Made by a program: the position numbers and the translations under genes. Shown piece after piece: positions 1 through 8,503 of a stretch of 11,536 bases of DNA (the stretch's first letter is position 1; the number at the start of each line of letters is the position of its first letter). Where the stretch lies: positions 1 through 11,536 of the forward strand of contig JACMKH010000378.1 of the NCBI GenBank assembly GCA_014380205.1, given 5' to 3'. The notes beneath the pieces were generated by a model. The model was not told the origin of the DNA. It saw only the letters and a program-made list of their open reading frames with translations, and ran no database searches. The stretch is from Sphingomonadaceae bacterium (GTDB lineage: Bacteria; Pseudomonadota; Alphaproteobacteria; Sphingomonadales; Sphingomonadaceae).

Positions 1-743
1 CGGCGCCCCGGCGGCGCGGTGCGGCCCGCGATGAAGCCGACCACGGGCTTGGAGCGCCCGGGTTTTGCCTCGTCGGCGAGGAATTGGGCGGCGTCCTCCT
101 CGGCGGCGCCGCCGATTTCGCCGATCATGATTATCGAGCGCGTCTCGTCGTCGGCGAGGAACAGCTCGAGCACGTCGATGAAATTGGTGCCGTTGACCGG
201 ATCGCCGCCGATGCCGACCGCGGTCGACTGGCCGAGCCCGGCCTGCGTCGTTTGGTGGACCGCCTCGTAGGTCAGCGTCCCCGATCGGCTGACCACGCCG
301 ACCGAGCCCTTCTTGAAGATCGAGCCCGGCATGATGCCGATCTTGCACTCGCCGGGGGTGAGCACGCCGGGGCAGTTGGGGCCGATCAGGCGGGAGGAGG
401 AGCGCTGGAGCCGCGCCTTGACCTTGACCATGTCGAGCACGGGAATGCCCTCGGTGATAGCGACGATCAGCGGCACCTCGGCCTCGATCGCCTCGATGAT
501 CGAGGCGGCGGCGAACTTCGGCGGCACATAGATCACGCTCGCGTCGGCCCCCGTCGCCTCGCACGCCTCGGCCACGGTGTCGAACACGGGCAGCCCGAGA
601 TGCGTCTGTCCGCCTTTGCCGGGGGTGACGCCCGCGACCATCTGCGTGCCGTAGTCGAGAGCCTGCTGCGTGTGGAAGGTGCCGGTGTCGCCGGTCATCC
701 CCTGCGTGATGACCTTGGTGTTGCGGTTGACGAGTATGCTCAT
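1..743 (-). CDS. sucD: Succinyl-CoA ligase (ADP-forming) subunit alpha, 3' end cut by window edge
   Basis: This is the alpha subunit of succinyl-CoA synthetase, the cytoplasmic TCA-cycle enzyme that converts succinyl-CoA to succinate with formation of a nucleoside triphosphate. The reading frame starts at ATG 743 and stays open to base 1, giving 247 complete residues of a family usually near 290. The start [15 protein letters not shown] and the segments [28 protein letters not shown] and [12 protein letters not shown] are typical CoA-binding and ligase-domain signatures. The visible part ends in [10 protein letters not shown], so the phosphorylated histidine, expected in the next few residues (RMGH in relatives), lies just outside. 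The start is 3 bases after the stop of the DUF29 gene and has no clear Shine-Dalgarno sequence, so translation is probably coupled to the upstream gene. The beta subunit gene sucC, often directly upstream, is not here. Confidence 0.96.
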   Translation of the reverse strand, partial: MSILVNRNTKVITQGMTGDTGTFHTQQALDYGTQMVAGVTPGKGGQTHLGLPVFDTVAEACEATGADASVIYVPPKFAAASIIEAIEAEVPLIVAITEGIPVLDMVKVKARLQRSSSRLIGPNCPGVLTPGECKIGIMPGSIFKKGSVGVVSRSGTLTYEAVHQTTQAGLGQSTAVGIGGDPVNGTNFIDVLELFLADDETRSIIMIGEIGGAAEEDAAQFLADEAKPGRSKPVVGFIAGRTAPPGR

Positions 744-746
744 CGA

Positions 747-1265
747 TCAGTCTACGCCACCTTGAAAAGGATCACCTTCATCGACCGGCACATTGTCCGG
801 TCCAAGCTCATGCGAACGCTGCATGATCTCGTCCCAATCATAGGGGCACTCGCTGGGAAAATTGTCGAGGAACACTCCGGTTTCCGCGTGTGCCGCGAGG
901 CGCGCCCTCGCATATGCCGTTGTGATCGCCTCGTCGATGCGACGGCGAAAGCTGGGGCTCGACGCAAGTTCGCCCCAAACCCTATTGCGATGCTCGTTGA
1001 TCGATGCGCGCCAAGGATTGCCGCGTTGTTCGATCTGATAATCCCATTTGAGCATGTGCAGCAATATGATGCGGATCGCGCTCACTAGCGCTTTGAAATC
1101 GCGTTTCGACAAGCTTTCCACCTCATCGGCAAGGTCTTCGATATCGAGTTCGTCGAAGCGGCCTTCCTTCAGCGCGGCGACCTGGTCGCAAATCCAGGCC
1201 GCGAAATCATCGTCCGCCGTGGGCCGGTTTCGGCGCTTGCTCAGCTTTGGATCGCGGTCAGCCAT
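747..1265 (-). CDS. DUF29 family protein
   Basis: This small soluble protein (172 residues from the chosen start) belongs to the DUF29 family, whose function is unknown. Visible family features are the N-terminal DDDFAAWICDQVAALKEGRFDELD, the acidic stretch LADEVESL, the central helix IILLHMLKWDYQIEQRGNPW and the C-terminal NFPSECPYDWDEIMQ. There is no signal peptide, membrane segment or obvious catalytic motif. I prefer ATG 1265 because GTAGGGCGGGCC precedes it, with AGGG 6 bases upstream, and because DUF29 proteins have short N termini. An in-frame ATG at 1295 overlaps the mdh stop as ATGA and would add 10 residues; it cannot be excluded. The gene sits between mdh and sucD. Base composition is visibly lower in G+C than its neighbours (50% in 1021-1080 against 65% in 481-540 of sucD), which hints at later acquisition. 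Confidence 0.88.
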   Translation of the reverse strand: MADRDPKLSKRRNRPTADDDFAAWICDQVAALKEGRFDELDIEDLADEVESLSKRDFKALVSAIRIILLHMLKWDYQIEQRGNPWRASINEHRNRVWGELASSPSFRRRIDEAITTAYARARLAAHAETGVFLDNFPSECPYDWDEIMQRSHELGPDNVPVDEGDPFQGGVD

Positions 1266-1291
1266 GGCCCGCCCTACCACGTGTCGCGCGC

Positions 1292-3933
<2,642 letters not shown>

Positions 3934-3940
3934 GGGGCAA

Positions 3941-3946
3941 CTCCCT
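3941..3946 (-). promoter_or_regulatory. Ribosome binding site of the M20 peptidase gene
   Basis: AGGGAG on the minus strand lies 7 bases before ATG 3933. It fixes the start that carries the signal peptide and is one of the few clear Shine-Dalgarno sites on the minus strand of this window. Confidence 0.7.
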
Positions 3947-3997
3947 ATTTGAGACGACGGGTTGTTGGCGGATTCGCGTCACGGGTCAACCGAAGTT

Positions 3998-4198
3998 CCT
4001 CCCCAAGCTCGGCTTGGGGAGGGCGTTCGAGCTTTGGCATGCCCCCGGCATGCCAAGATCGTGTCCGGGGGACACGATCTCGCTCGGACGCATGCGAAGC
4101 ATGGTGGAGGGGCCGCCGCGAAGCGGCGGTTGCACCGCCGCCCCCTCCACCATTCGCCTTCGGCGAACGGTCCCCCTCCCCGAGCAAGCTCGGGGAGG
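3998..4198. repeat. Mosaic of seven back-to-back palindromes between zapE and the M20 peptidase gene
   Basis: The gap contains a run of perfect hairpins. They are: CCTCCCCAAGC 3998-4008 with 4012-4022; TTGGCATGCC 4034-4043 with 4047-4056; AGATCGTGTCC 4056-4066 with 4070-4080; ATGGTGGAGGGG 4101-4112 with 4142-4153; nested inside that, CCGCCGC 4113-4119 with 4123-4129; TTCGCC 4153-4158 with 4162-4167; and CCTCCCCGAG 4175-4184 with 4189-4198. Several loops are only 3 bases. The first and last hairpins share the outer CCTCCCC/GGGGAGG and so bound the element. It starts 2 bases after the zapE stop codon, and the last hairpin could act as a stem at the zapE transcript end, though there is no T-run. 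It looks like a composite of short palindromic repeats; I see no coding capacity. Confidence 0.8.
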
Positions 4199-4200
4199 AC

Positions 4201-5307
4201 TTACACGCCGTGCCCCTCGGCGAGATACTCCTCGCTGCGCATCTCCATCAGCCGCGAGATCGTGCGCTCGAACTCGAAGCTGCCGTCGCCCTCGGGATAG
4301 AGCGCGGCGGGCTCGGCGTCGGCGGCGGCGATGAGCTTGACGTTGTGCTCGTAGAGCGCATCGATCAGCGTCGTGAAGCGCGCGGCCTCGTTGCGCTTGT
4401 CGGGCCCGAGCACGGGGATGCCGACGATGATCACCGTGTGAAAGCGGCGTGCGATCGCGAGATAGTCGGCCGCGCCGCGCGGCTCACCGCACAGCCGCTT
4501 GAACGAGAACACCGCGACGCCCTTGAGGCTCTTGGGGACGTGGAGCGAGCGGCCGCCCTGCACTGGGATGTCCTCGGTGGGGACGTTGATCGCGTCCTCG
4601 GGCGGATAGTCGGTCATGCGGAAGAAGATTTCGCGCAGCGCGGCGGTGGCGGCCGGGCCGTTGGGGACGTGCCAGGTCGGCATGCCGCCGAGCCGTTCGA
4701 GCCGGTAATCGACCGGGCCGTTGAGGCCGATCACGTCGAGCCGCGCCTCGATCAGCGCGATGAAGGGGAGGAAGTGCTCGCGCTGGAGCCCGTCCTTGTA
4801 GAGATCGGCGGGCGGGCGGTTTGAGGTCGCGACGAGCGTCACGCCCTCGCCGATGATCGCGGTGAACAGCCGCGACATGATCGCGGCGTCGGCGGTGTTG
4901 TTGACCACCAGCTCGTCGAAGGCGAGCAGCCGCGTCTCGTGCGCGATCGCCTCGGCGACGGGGGCTATCGGGTCGCCTTCCTCCTTTTCGCGCTCGGCGC
5001 GGAGCCGCGCGTGAACGTCGAGCATGAACTCGTGGAAATGGACGCGGCGCTTCCGCCTGATGTCGAGGCAATGGAAGAACAGGTCCATCAGCATCGACTT
5101 GCCGCGCCCGACCCCGCCCCAGAGATAGACGCCGCGCGGGGGTTCGGGCGCGCTGCTCAGCAGGCGGGAGAGCAGGCCGCGTTCGCGCGTGGCTTCGAGC
5201 GCGGCGCTCAGCGCGGCGAGGCGGTCGACGGCGGCGCGCTGGTCCGGATCGGGCCTGAGCTCGCCCGCGGCGAGCAGGGTTTGGTAGCGGGAGAGGAGTC
5301 GGCTCAT
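4201..5307 (-). CDS. zapE: Cell division protein ZapE / AFG1-like ATPase
   Basis: This AFG1/ZapE-family ATPase of the AAA+ class is 368 residues long, a usual length. In Escherichia coli ZapE acts on the FtsZ ring, and mitochondrial AFG1 supports quality control of respiratory-chain subunits. Visible motifs are Walker A GGVGRGKS (residues 64-71) within YLWGGVGRGKSMLMDLFF, the family-specific HFHEFM (90-95), Walker B LLAFDE (127-132) and sensor-1 TSN (161-163). The C-terminal part SFKRLCGEPRGAADYLAIA is also characteristic. ATG 5307 overlaps the thioesterase TGA as ATGA and has no Shine-Dalgarno sequence, so translation is probably coupled. Placement near TCA-cycle genes is common in alphaproteobacteria. 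The stop codon is followed at once by a palindromic element. Confidence 0.95.
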   Translation of the reverse strand: MSRLLSRYQTLLAAGELRPDPDQRAAVDRLAALSAALEATRERGLLSRLLSSAPEPPRGVYLWGGVGRGKSMLMDLFFHCLDIRRKRRVHFHEFMLDVHARLRAEREKEEGDPIAPVAEAIAHETRLLAFDELVVNNTADAAIMSRLFTAIIGEGVTLVATSNRPPADLYKDGLQREHFLPFIALIEARLDVIGLNGPVDYRLERLGGMPTWHVPNGPAATAALREIFFRMTDYPPEDAINVPTEDIPVQGGRSLHVPKSLKGVAVFSFKRLCGEPRGAADYLAIARRFHTVIIVGIPVLGPDKRNEAARFTTLIDALYEHNVKLIAAADAEPAALYPEGDGSFEFERTISRLMEMRSEEYLAEGHGV

Positions 5308-5750
5308 CGCGCCGCCGGCTTGCGGATCGTTCCCGAGAAGGCGGCGACCTTGTCCTCGCCCTGCACGACCAGCCCGCGCAGGAAAAGCAGCCGCCGCGTT
5401 TCGCGGAGCAGCTCGACGAGAACGTCGAGCGGCTCGTCGATCCGCCCCGCGCCCATGAACTGGACCGAAAGATCGAGCGTCACCGCGGTCCCCGCCTCGA
5501 TCAGCCCGAACATCCGCGCGCCCGCGAACATCGCGATGTCGATCAGCGAGAGCGTGACGCCGCCGTGGACGACGTCGGAGAGGTTTGAATGCGCGTGCGT
5601 GGGGACCATCCGCACGCGGACCTGCCCGTCCTTCTCCTCGCGCACGCGCAATGGGCCGAGCACGCCGTTGAAGCGCGTCGGATCGCTCAGCTCCCAAGTC
5701 AGCCAGCCCGGAAGATCGGGATCGGGGCGGTGGATGAAGGCTGGGCACAT
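5304..5750 (-). CDS. PaaI-family hotdog thioesterase
   Basis: This is a 148-residue single-domain hotdog-fold protein of the PaaI/YdiI-like acyl-CoA thioesterase group, cytoplasmic, likely cleaving an acyl-CoA or aryl-CoA thioester. The signature HSNLSDVVHGGVTLSLIDIAMF (residues 54-75) contains Asn56, the HGG turn (62-64) and Asp71 on the central helix, the position where the family carries its catalytic acid. TAVTLDLSVQFMGAG forms the expected following strands. The substrate cannot be read from the sequence. The gene is translationally coupled to zapE by an ATGA overlap. No strong ribosome binding site precedes ATG 5750, and a palindrome with flanking direct repeats lies just upstream (5783-5813). 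Confidence 0.9.
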   Translation of the reverse strand: MCPAFIHRPDPDLPGWLTWELSDPTRFNGVLGPLRVREEKDGQVRVRMVPTHAHSNLSDVVHGGVTLSLIDIAMFAGARMFGLIEAGTAVTLDLSVQFMGAGRIDEPLDVLVELLRETRRLLFLRGLVVQGEDKVAAFSGTIRKPAAR

Positions 5751-5782
5751 CCCGGCCGCACTGGCGGGAAAGACCTAGCCGT

Positions 5783-5813
5783 GCAAGGCGGTCGCCATGG
5801 CGACGCAAGGCGG
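5783..5813. repeat. 14-base palindrome flanked by direct repeats GCAAGGCGG
   Basis: GTCGCCATGGCGAC (5791-5804) is a perfect palindrome. The 9-base direct repeat GCAAGGCGG at 5783-5791 and 5805-5813 flanks it. It lies in the 74-base gap between the DUF2442 stop and the thioesterase start, 33 bases upstream of that start. It could be an operator, a hairpin separating two transcripts, or chance in GC-rich DNA. Confidence 0.5.
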
Positions 5814-5824
5814 CATAAAGGCCA

Positions 5825-6088
5825 TCACGCCGCGAGCTTCGGCGCGGGCGCGCCGCGCAGCAAGCCCTCGGTGCTCAAGTCCTCGTCGATGTCCGGCCAG
5901 TGAATGCCGTAGCCACCGCCCGCGACCTTCCAGCGAGCGCGCTGGGCCGGCGTGGCGCCGGCTAGACGGGGATACCAGGCGACGGGCACAGCGATCGTGC
6001 GGCCGTCCGCGAGATCGACAATCAGGCGATCGCTCTCGAAGCGCACGGCGGAAACCCGTTCGTCAGCGACCTTGGTCGAAATATTCAT
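5825..6088 (-). CDS. DUF2442 domain protein
   Basis: The product is an 87-residue soluble protein of the DUF2442 family. The family pattern is clear: a short beta-rich N terminus (VSAVRFESDRLIVDLADGRTIAVPV), WYPRLAGATPAQRARW, and the conserved GGGYGIHWPDIDEDLSTEGLL near the end. Its biochemical role is unknown. DUF2442 genes are frequently found next to DUF4160 genes, and the pair has been suspected of being a toxin-antitoxin-like module, but nothing in this sequence proves it. The start at 6088 lies 26 bases inside the 3' end of the DUF4160 gene and is supported by a strong GGAGG at 6095-6099, so the two are almost certainly co-translated. Confidence 0.9.
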   Translation of the reverse strand: MNISTKVADERVSAVRFESDRLIVDLADGRTIAVPVAWYPRLAGATPAQRARWKVAGGGYGIHWPDIDEDLSTEGLLRGAPAPKLAA

Positions 6089-6305
6089 GCCACGCCTCCA
6101 GCATCGCCCCGCGATGCGCTGTCACATGGGTGAGAATAGCAGCGCGCTCCTTCGCACGGAAGCCACGATGCTTCGCGATGCGGATCTCCTCCAACCAGAC
6201 CTTCATCGTCCCCTCGCCCTTGTCGACATGGACGTGGGGCGGTTCGTTGGGTTCGTGGCTGTAAAAGTAGAAGCGATAGCCCTCGACGCGCAGGATCGTG
6301 GGCAT
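6063..6305 (-). CDS. DUF4160 domain protein
   Basis: The product is an 80-residue protein of the DUF4160 family. It matches the domain over its whole length: MPTILRVEGYRFYFYSHEPNEPPHVHVDKGEG, then KVWLEEIRIAKHRGF, and the closing helix AAILTHVTAHRGAMLEAWHEYF. The conserved PPHVHV histidines could bind metal or be catalytic, but this is speculation. The gene begins 7 bases after the sdhB stop and its 3' end overlaps the DUF2442 start by 26 bases, forming a two-gene unit appended to sdhB. No good Shine-Dalgarno sequence precedes ATG 6305, so it may depend on ribosomes finishing sdhB. Confidence 0.9.
   Translation of the reverse strand: MPTILRVEGYRFYFYSHEPNEPPHVHVDKGEGTMKVWLEEIRIAKHRGFRAKERAAILTHVTAHRGAMLEAWHEYFDQGR
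6095..6099 (-). promoter_or_regulatory. Ribosome binding site of the DUF2442 gene inside the DUF4160 coding region
   Basis: GGAGG on the minus strand, 6 bases before ATG 6088, is embedded in the last codons of the DUF4160 gene. It decides the DUF2442 start and shows that the second gene has its own strong initiation signal while the first has none. Confidence 0.7.
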
Positions 6306-6312
6306 CGGCCAG

Positions 6313-7098
6313 CTACAGCGCCCGCTCCAACAGCATCTTCTTGGTCTCGGCGATCGCCTTGGCGGGATTGAGGCCCTTGGGGCAGACGTTCGCGCAGTTC
6401 ATGATCGTGTGGCAGCGGTAGAGGCGGAACGGGTCCTCGAGCTCGTCGAGCCGCTCGCCGGTCATCTCGTCGCGGCTGTCGGCGAGCCAGCGATAGGCCT
6501 GGAGCAGGATCGCGGGGCCGAGGAACTTGTCCGAATTCCACCAATAGCTCGGGCAGCCCGCCGAGCAGCAGGCGCAGAGGATGCATTCGTAGAGCCCGTC
6601 GAGCTTCGCGCGGTCCTCGGGCGACTGCAGCCGCTCCTTGCCCGCCGGATCGGGGGTTTTCGTCTTAAGCCACGGCTCGATCGACGCATATTGCGCGTAG
6701 AAATGCGTGAAATCGGGGACGAGATCCTTGATCACGTCCATGTGCGGCAGCGGGGTGATGCGGATCTCGCCCTTCAAGTCCTCGATCGCGGTGGTGCAGG
6801 CGAGGCCGTTCCTGCCGTTCATGTTCATCGAGCACGAGCCGCAGATGCCCTCGCGGCACGATCGGCGGAAAGTCAGGCTCGCGTCCTGCTCGGACTTCAT
6901 CTTGATCAGCGCATCGAGCACCATCGGCCCGCAATCGTCGAGATCGATCTCGAAGCTGTCGTAGCGCGGATTCTGGCCGCTGTCGGGATCGTAGCGATAG
7001 ACGCGGAAGGTGCGGACGCTGCCCGCGCCCTCCGGCGCCCTGTGCGCGCGGCCCTTTTTGCTGACGACGCTGTTTCGGGGGAGCCTGAATTCGACCAT
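6313..7098 (-). CDS. sdhB: Succinate dehydrogenase iron-sulfur subunit
   Basis: This is the iron-sulfur subunit of complex II, which carries electrons from the flavoprotein SdhA to the membrane-anchored quinone site. The 261 residues are the normal length. The [2Fe-2S] ligands are Cys81, Cys86, Cys89 and Cys101 ([22 protein letters not shown]). The ligands of the [4Fe-4S] and [3Fe-4S] clusters lie in [12 protein letters not shown] (172-183) and [17 protein letters not shown] (229-245). I chose ATG 7098 ([12 protein letters not shown]); the frame extends to an ATG at 7134, but that adds 12 unconserved residues through a hairpin. No sdhC, sdhD or sdhA precedes it. Instead a divergent lldD-like gene begins 68 bases away, so the promoter must lie in that short interval or inside the neighbouring gene. 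Confidence 0.97.
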   Translation of the reverse strand: MVEFRLPRNSVVSKKGRAHRAPEGAGSVRTFRVYRYDPDSGQNPRYDSFEIDLDDCGPMVLDALIKMKSEQDASLTFRRSCREGICGSCSMNMNGRNGLACTTAIEDLKGEIRITPLPHMDVIKDLVPDFTHFYAQYASIEPWLKTKTPDPAGKERLQSPEDRAKLDGLYECILCACCSAGCPSYWWNSDKFLGPAILLQAYRWLADSRDEMTGERLDELEDPFRLYRCHTIMNCANVCPKGLNPAKAIAETKKMLLERAL

Positions 7099-7122
7099 GG
7101 GGCGGAGATAGCGGGGCGACCC

Positions 7123-7141
7123 CCCTCCCTGCAAGGGAGGG
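7123..7141. repeat. Short palindrome CCCTCCCT/AGGGAGGG in the sdhB-lldD divergent interval
   Basis: CCCTCCCT (7123-7130) and AGGGAGGG (7134-7141) form a perfect 8-base inverted repeat with a GCA loop. It lies between the starts of two divergent genes. Its purine/pyrimidine arms resemble the ends of the elements at 2319-2522 and 3998-4198, so it may be a minimal member of the same repeat family or an operator. Confidence 0.55.
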
Positions 7142-7166
7142 CGATTATGGACGTGCTCATTCTCCC

Positions 7167-8333
7167 ATGCCAGACATCCGCCCCATGCGCCTCGCCGATT
7201 GCCACAACACCGAGGATTTCCGGAAGCTCGCCCAGAAACGGCTGCCGAGCCCGATCTTCCACTACATCGACGGCGGCGCCGACGACGAGGTGACGCTGCG
7301 CCGCAACGCTGCGGCGTTCGACGAATGCGACCTCGTCCCCGACGTGCTCGCAGGGGTCGAAAGCGTCGACCTCTCGACCACCGTGATGGGCAAGCGCATC
7401 GCCATGCCGCTGATGCTCTCGCCCACCGCGCTCCAGCGTCTGTTCCACTGGCAAGGCGAGCGCGCGGTCGCGCGCGCGGCCGAAAAATTCGGCACCTGGA
7501 TGGGCGTCTCGACGATCGGCACCGCCTCGATCGAGGAGATCGGCGCGCTGATCGCGAGCCCCAAGATGTTCCAGCTCTACATCCACCGCGACCAGGGGCT
7601 CAACCGCGGCCTCGTCGAGCGCTGCAAGGCGGCGGGATTCGACGCGCTCGCGCTCACCGTCGACACGATCGTCGGCGGCAACCGCGAGCGCGACCTGCGC
7701 ACCGGCTTCAAGACCCCGCCGCGCCTCACCCCGTCGATGATCCTCAAATTCGCCGCGCGCCCGGGCTGGACGGGCCATTATCTGTTCCGCGAGAAATTCG
7801 AGCTCGCCAACATCCGCGGGACGGCGGGCGAGGACCCCAATTTCGCCCTCTCGGTCGCGGAATATATCAACACCCAGCTCGATCCCAACATGGACTGGAA
7901 GACCGCCGAGCGCCTCCGCGCCGATTGGGGCGGCGAGTTCTGCCTCAAGGGCGTGATGTCGGTTGGCGACGCGCGCCGCGCGGTCGACATCGGCGCGACC
8001 GCGATCATGGTCTCCAACCACGGCGGGCGCCAGCTCGACGGCGGCCGCGCCCCCTTCGACCAGCTCGCCGAGATCGTCGACGCGGTCGGCGACCGCATCG
8101 ACGTGATCTGCGACGGCGGCGTCCGGCGCGGCAGCCATGTGCTCAAGGCGCTGAGCGTGGGGGCGAAGGCGTGCTCGGGCGGGCGGATGTATTTGTACGC
8201 GCTCGCGGCGGGCGGGCAGGAGGGGGTGGAGCGCGCGCTGGGCAAGCTGAGGGGCGAGATCGAGCGCGGGATGCAGCTGATGGGGAAGCGGAGCGCGGCG
8301 GAGCTGGGGCGGGGAAATTTGCGGTGGCGGTGA
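7167..8333 (+). CDS. lldD: FMN-dependent alpha-hydroxy-acid dehydrogenase (LldD-like)
   Basis: This TIM-barrel flavoenzyme of the L-lactate dehydrogenase/glycolate oxidase family oxidises an L-2-hydroxy acid to the 2-oxo acid. The 388 residues are full length. Substrate- and FMN-site residues are visible: Tyr33 in [11 protein letters not shown], Gln136 and Tyr138 in FQLYIHRD, Thr164 in LTVDT, Lys261 in CLKGVMS, catalytic His285 and Arg288 in [17 protein letters not shown] (316-322) and Gly339-Arg340. The long insertion containing [11 protein letters not shown] resembles membrane-associated LldD dehydrogenases that reduce quinone rather than oxygen-using oxidases. Whether lactate is the true substrate cannot be decided. 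The gene diverges from sdhB. No Shine-Dalgarno sequence precedes ATG 7167 or the alternative ATG at 7185, so the mRNA may be leaderless. Confidence 0.88.
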   Translation: MPDIRPMRLADCHNTEDFRKLAQKRLPSPIFHYIDGGADDEVTLRRNAAAFDECDLVPDVLAGVESVDLSTTVMGKRIAMPLMLSPTALQRLFHWQGERAVARAAEKFGTWMGVSTIGTASIEEIGALIASPKMFQLYIHRDQGLNRGLVERCKAAGFDALALTVDTIVGGNRERDLRTGFKTPPRLTPSMILKFAARPGWTGHYLFREKFELANIRGTAGEDPNFALSVAEYINTQLDPNMDWKTAERLRADWGGEFCLKGVMSVGDARRAVDIGATAIMVSNHGGRQLDGGRAPFDQLAEIVDAVGDRIDVICDGGVRRGSHVLKALSVGAKACSGGRMYLYALAAGGQEGVERALGKLRGEIERGMQLMGKRSAAELGRGNLRWR

Positions 8334-8434
8334 GGCCCCGCGGTTCTCTGCTGAGCTGGGACATTTCCCTCGTGCAGTATGGCCTTGCACTGAACGCCGG
8401 AGGTATCGTTGTGGCCTGAGTCTATCCGCGCCCT

Positions 8435-8448
8435 GTGACCTCTGTCAC
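8435..8448. promoter_or_regulatory. Inverted repeat GTGAC-N4-GTCAC upstream of the RTX gene
   Basis: The perfect 5-base arms with a 4-base spacer lie 56 bases before ATG 8504, in the 170-base gap between lldD and the RTX gene. The form suits a dimeric regulator site, but the short arms could arise by chance. The rest of this gap shows no gene. Confidence 0.25.
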
Positions 8449-8484
8449 TGACTGACGCCGCGCTTCGTGCTATGCGGCGGGCAG

Positions 8485-8490
8485 TATAAT
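8485..8490 (+). promoter_or_regulatory. Candidate -10 element TATAAT before the RTX gene
   Basis: A perfect TATAAT stands out in GC-rich DNA 13 bases before ATG 8504. No good -35 hexamer is seen 16-18 bases upstream (the region reads GCTTCGTG). If used, the transcript would begin about 7-9 bases before the ATG, leaving little or none of the Shine-Dalgarno sequence, so this may be coincidental. Confidence 0.3.
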
Positions 8491-8492
8491 GC

Positions 8493-8498
8493 AGGGGG
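8493..8498 (+). promoter_or_regulatory. Ribosome binding site of the RTX gene
   Basis: AGGGGG lies 5 bases before ATG 8504. It favours this start over the in-frame ATG at 8489, which overlaps the TATAAT sequence and has no such site. Confidence 0.65.
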
Positions 8499-8503
8499 TT
8501 GGC

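Noticed and set aside
4175..4198. Hairpin after zapE as a rho-independent terminator
   Set aside because: The stem is strong but no T-run follows on the minus strand, and it belongs to a larger repeat mosaic, so it is listed as a repeat.
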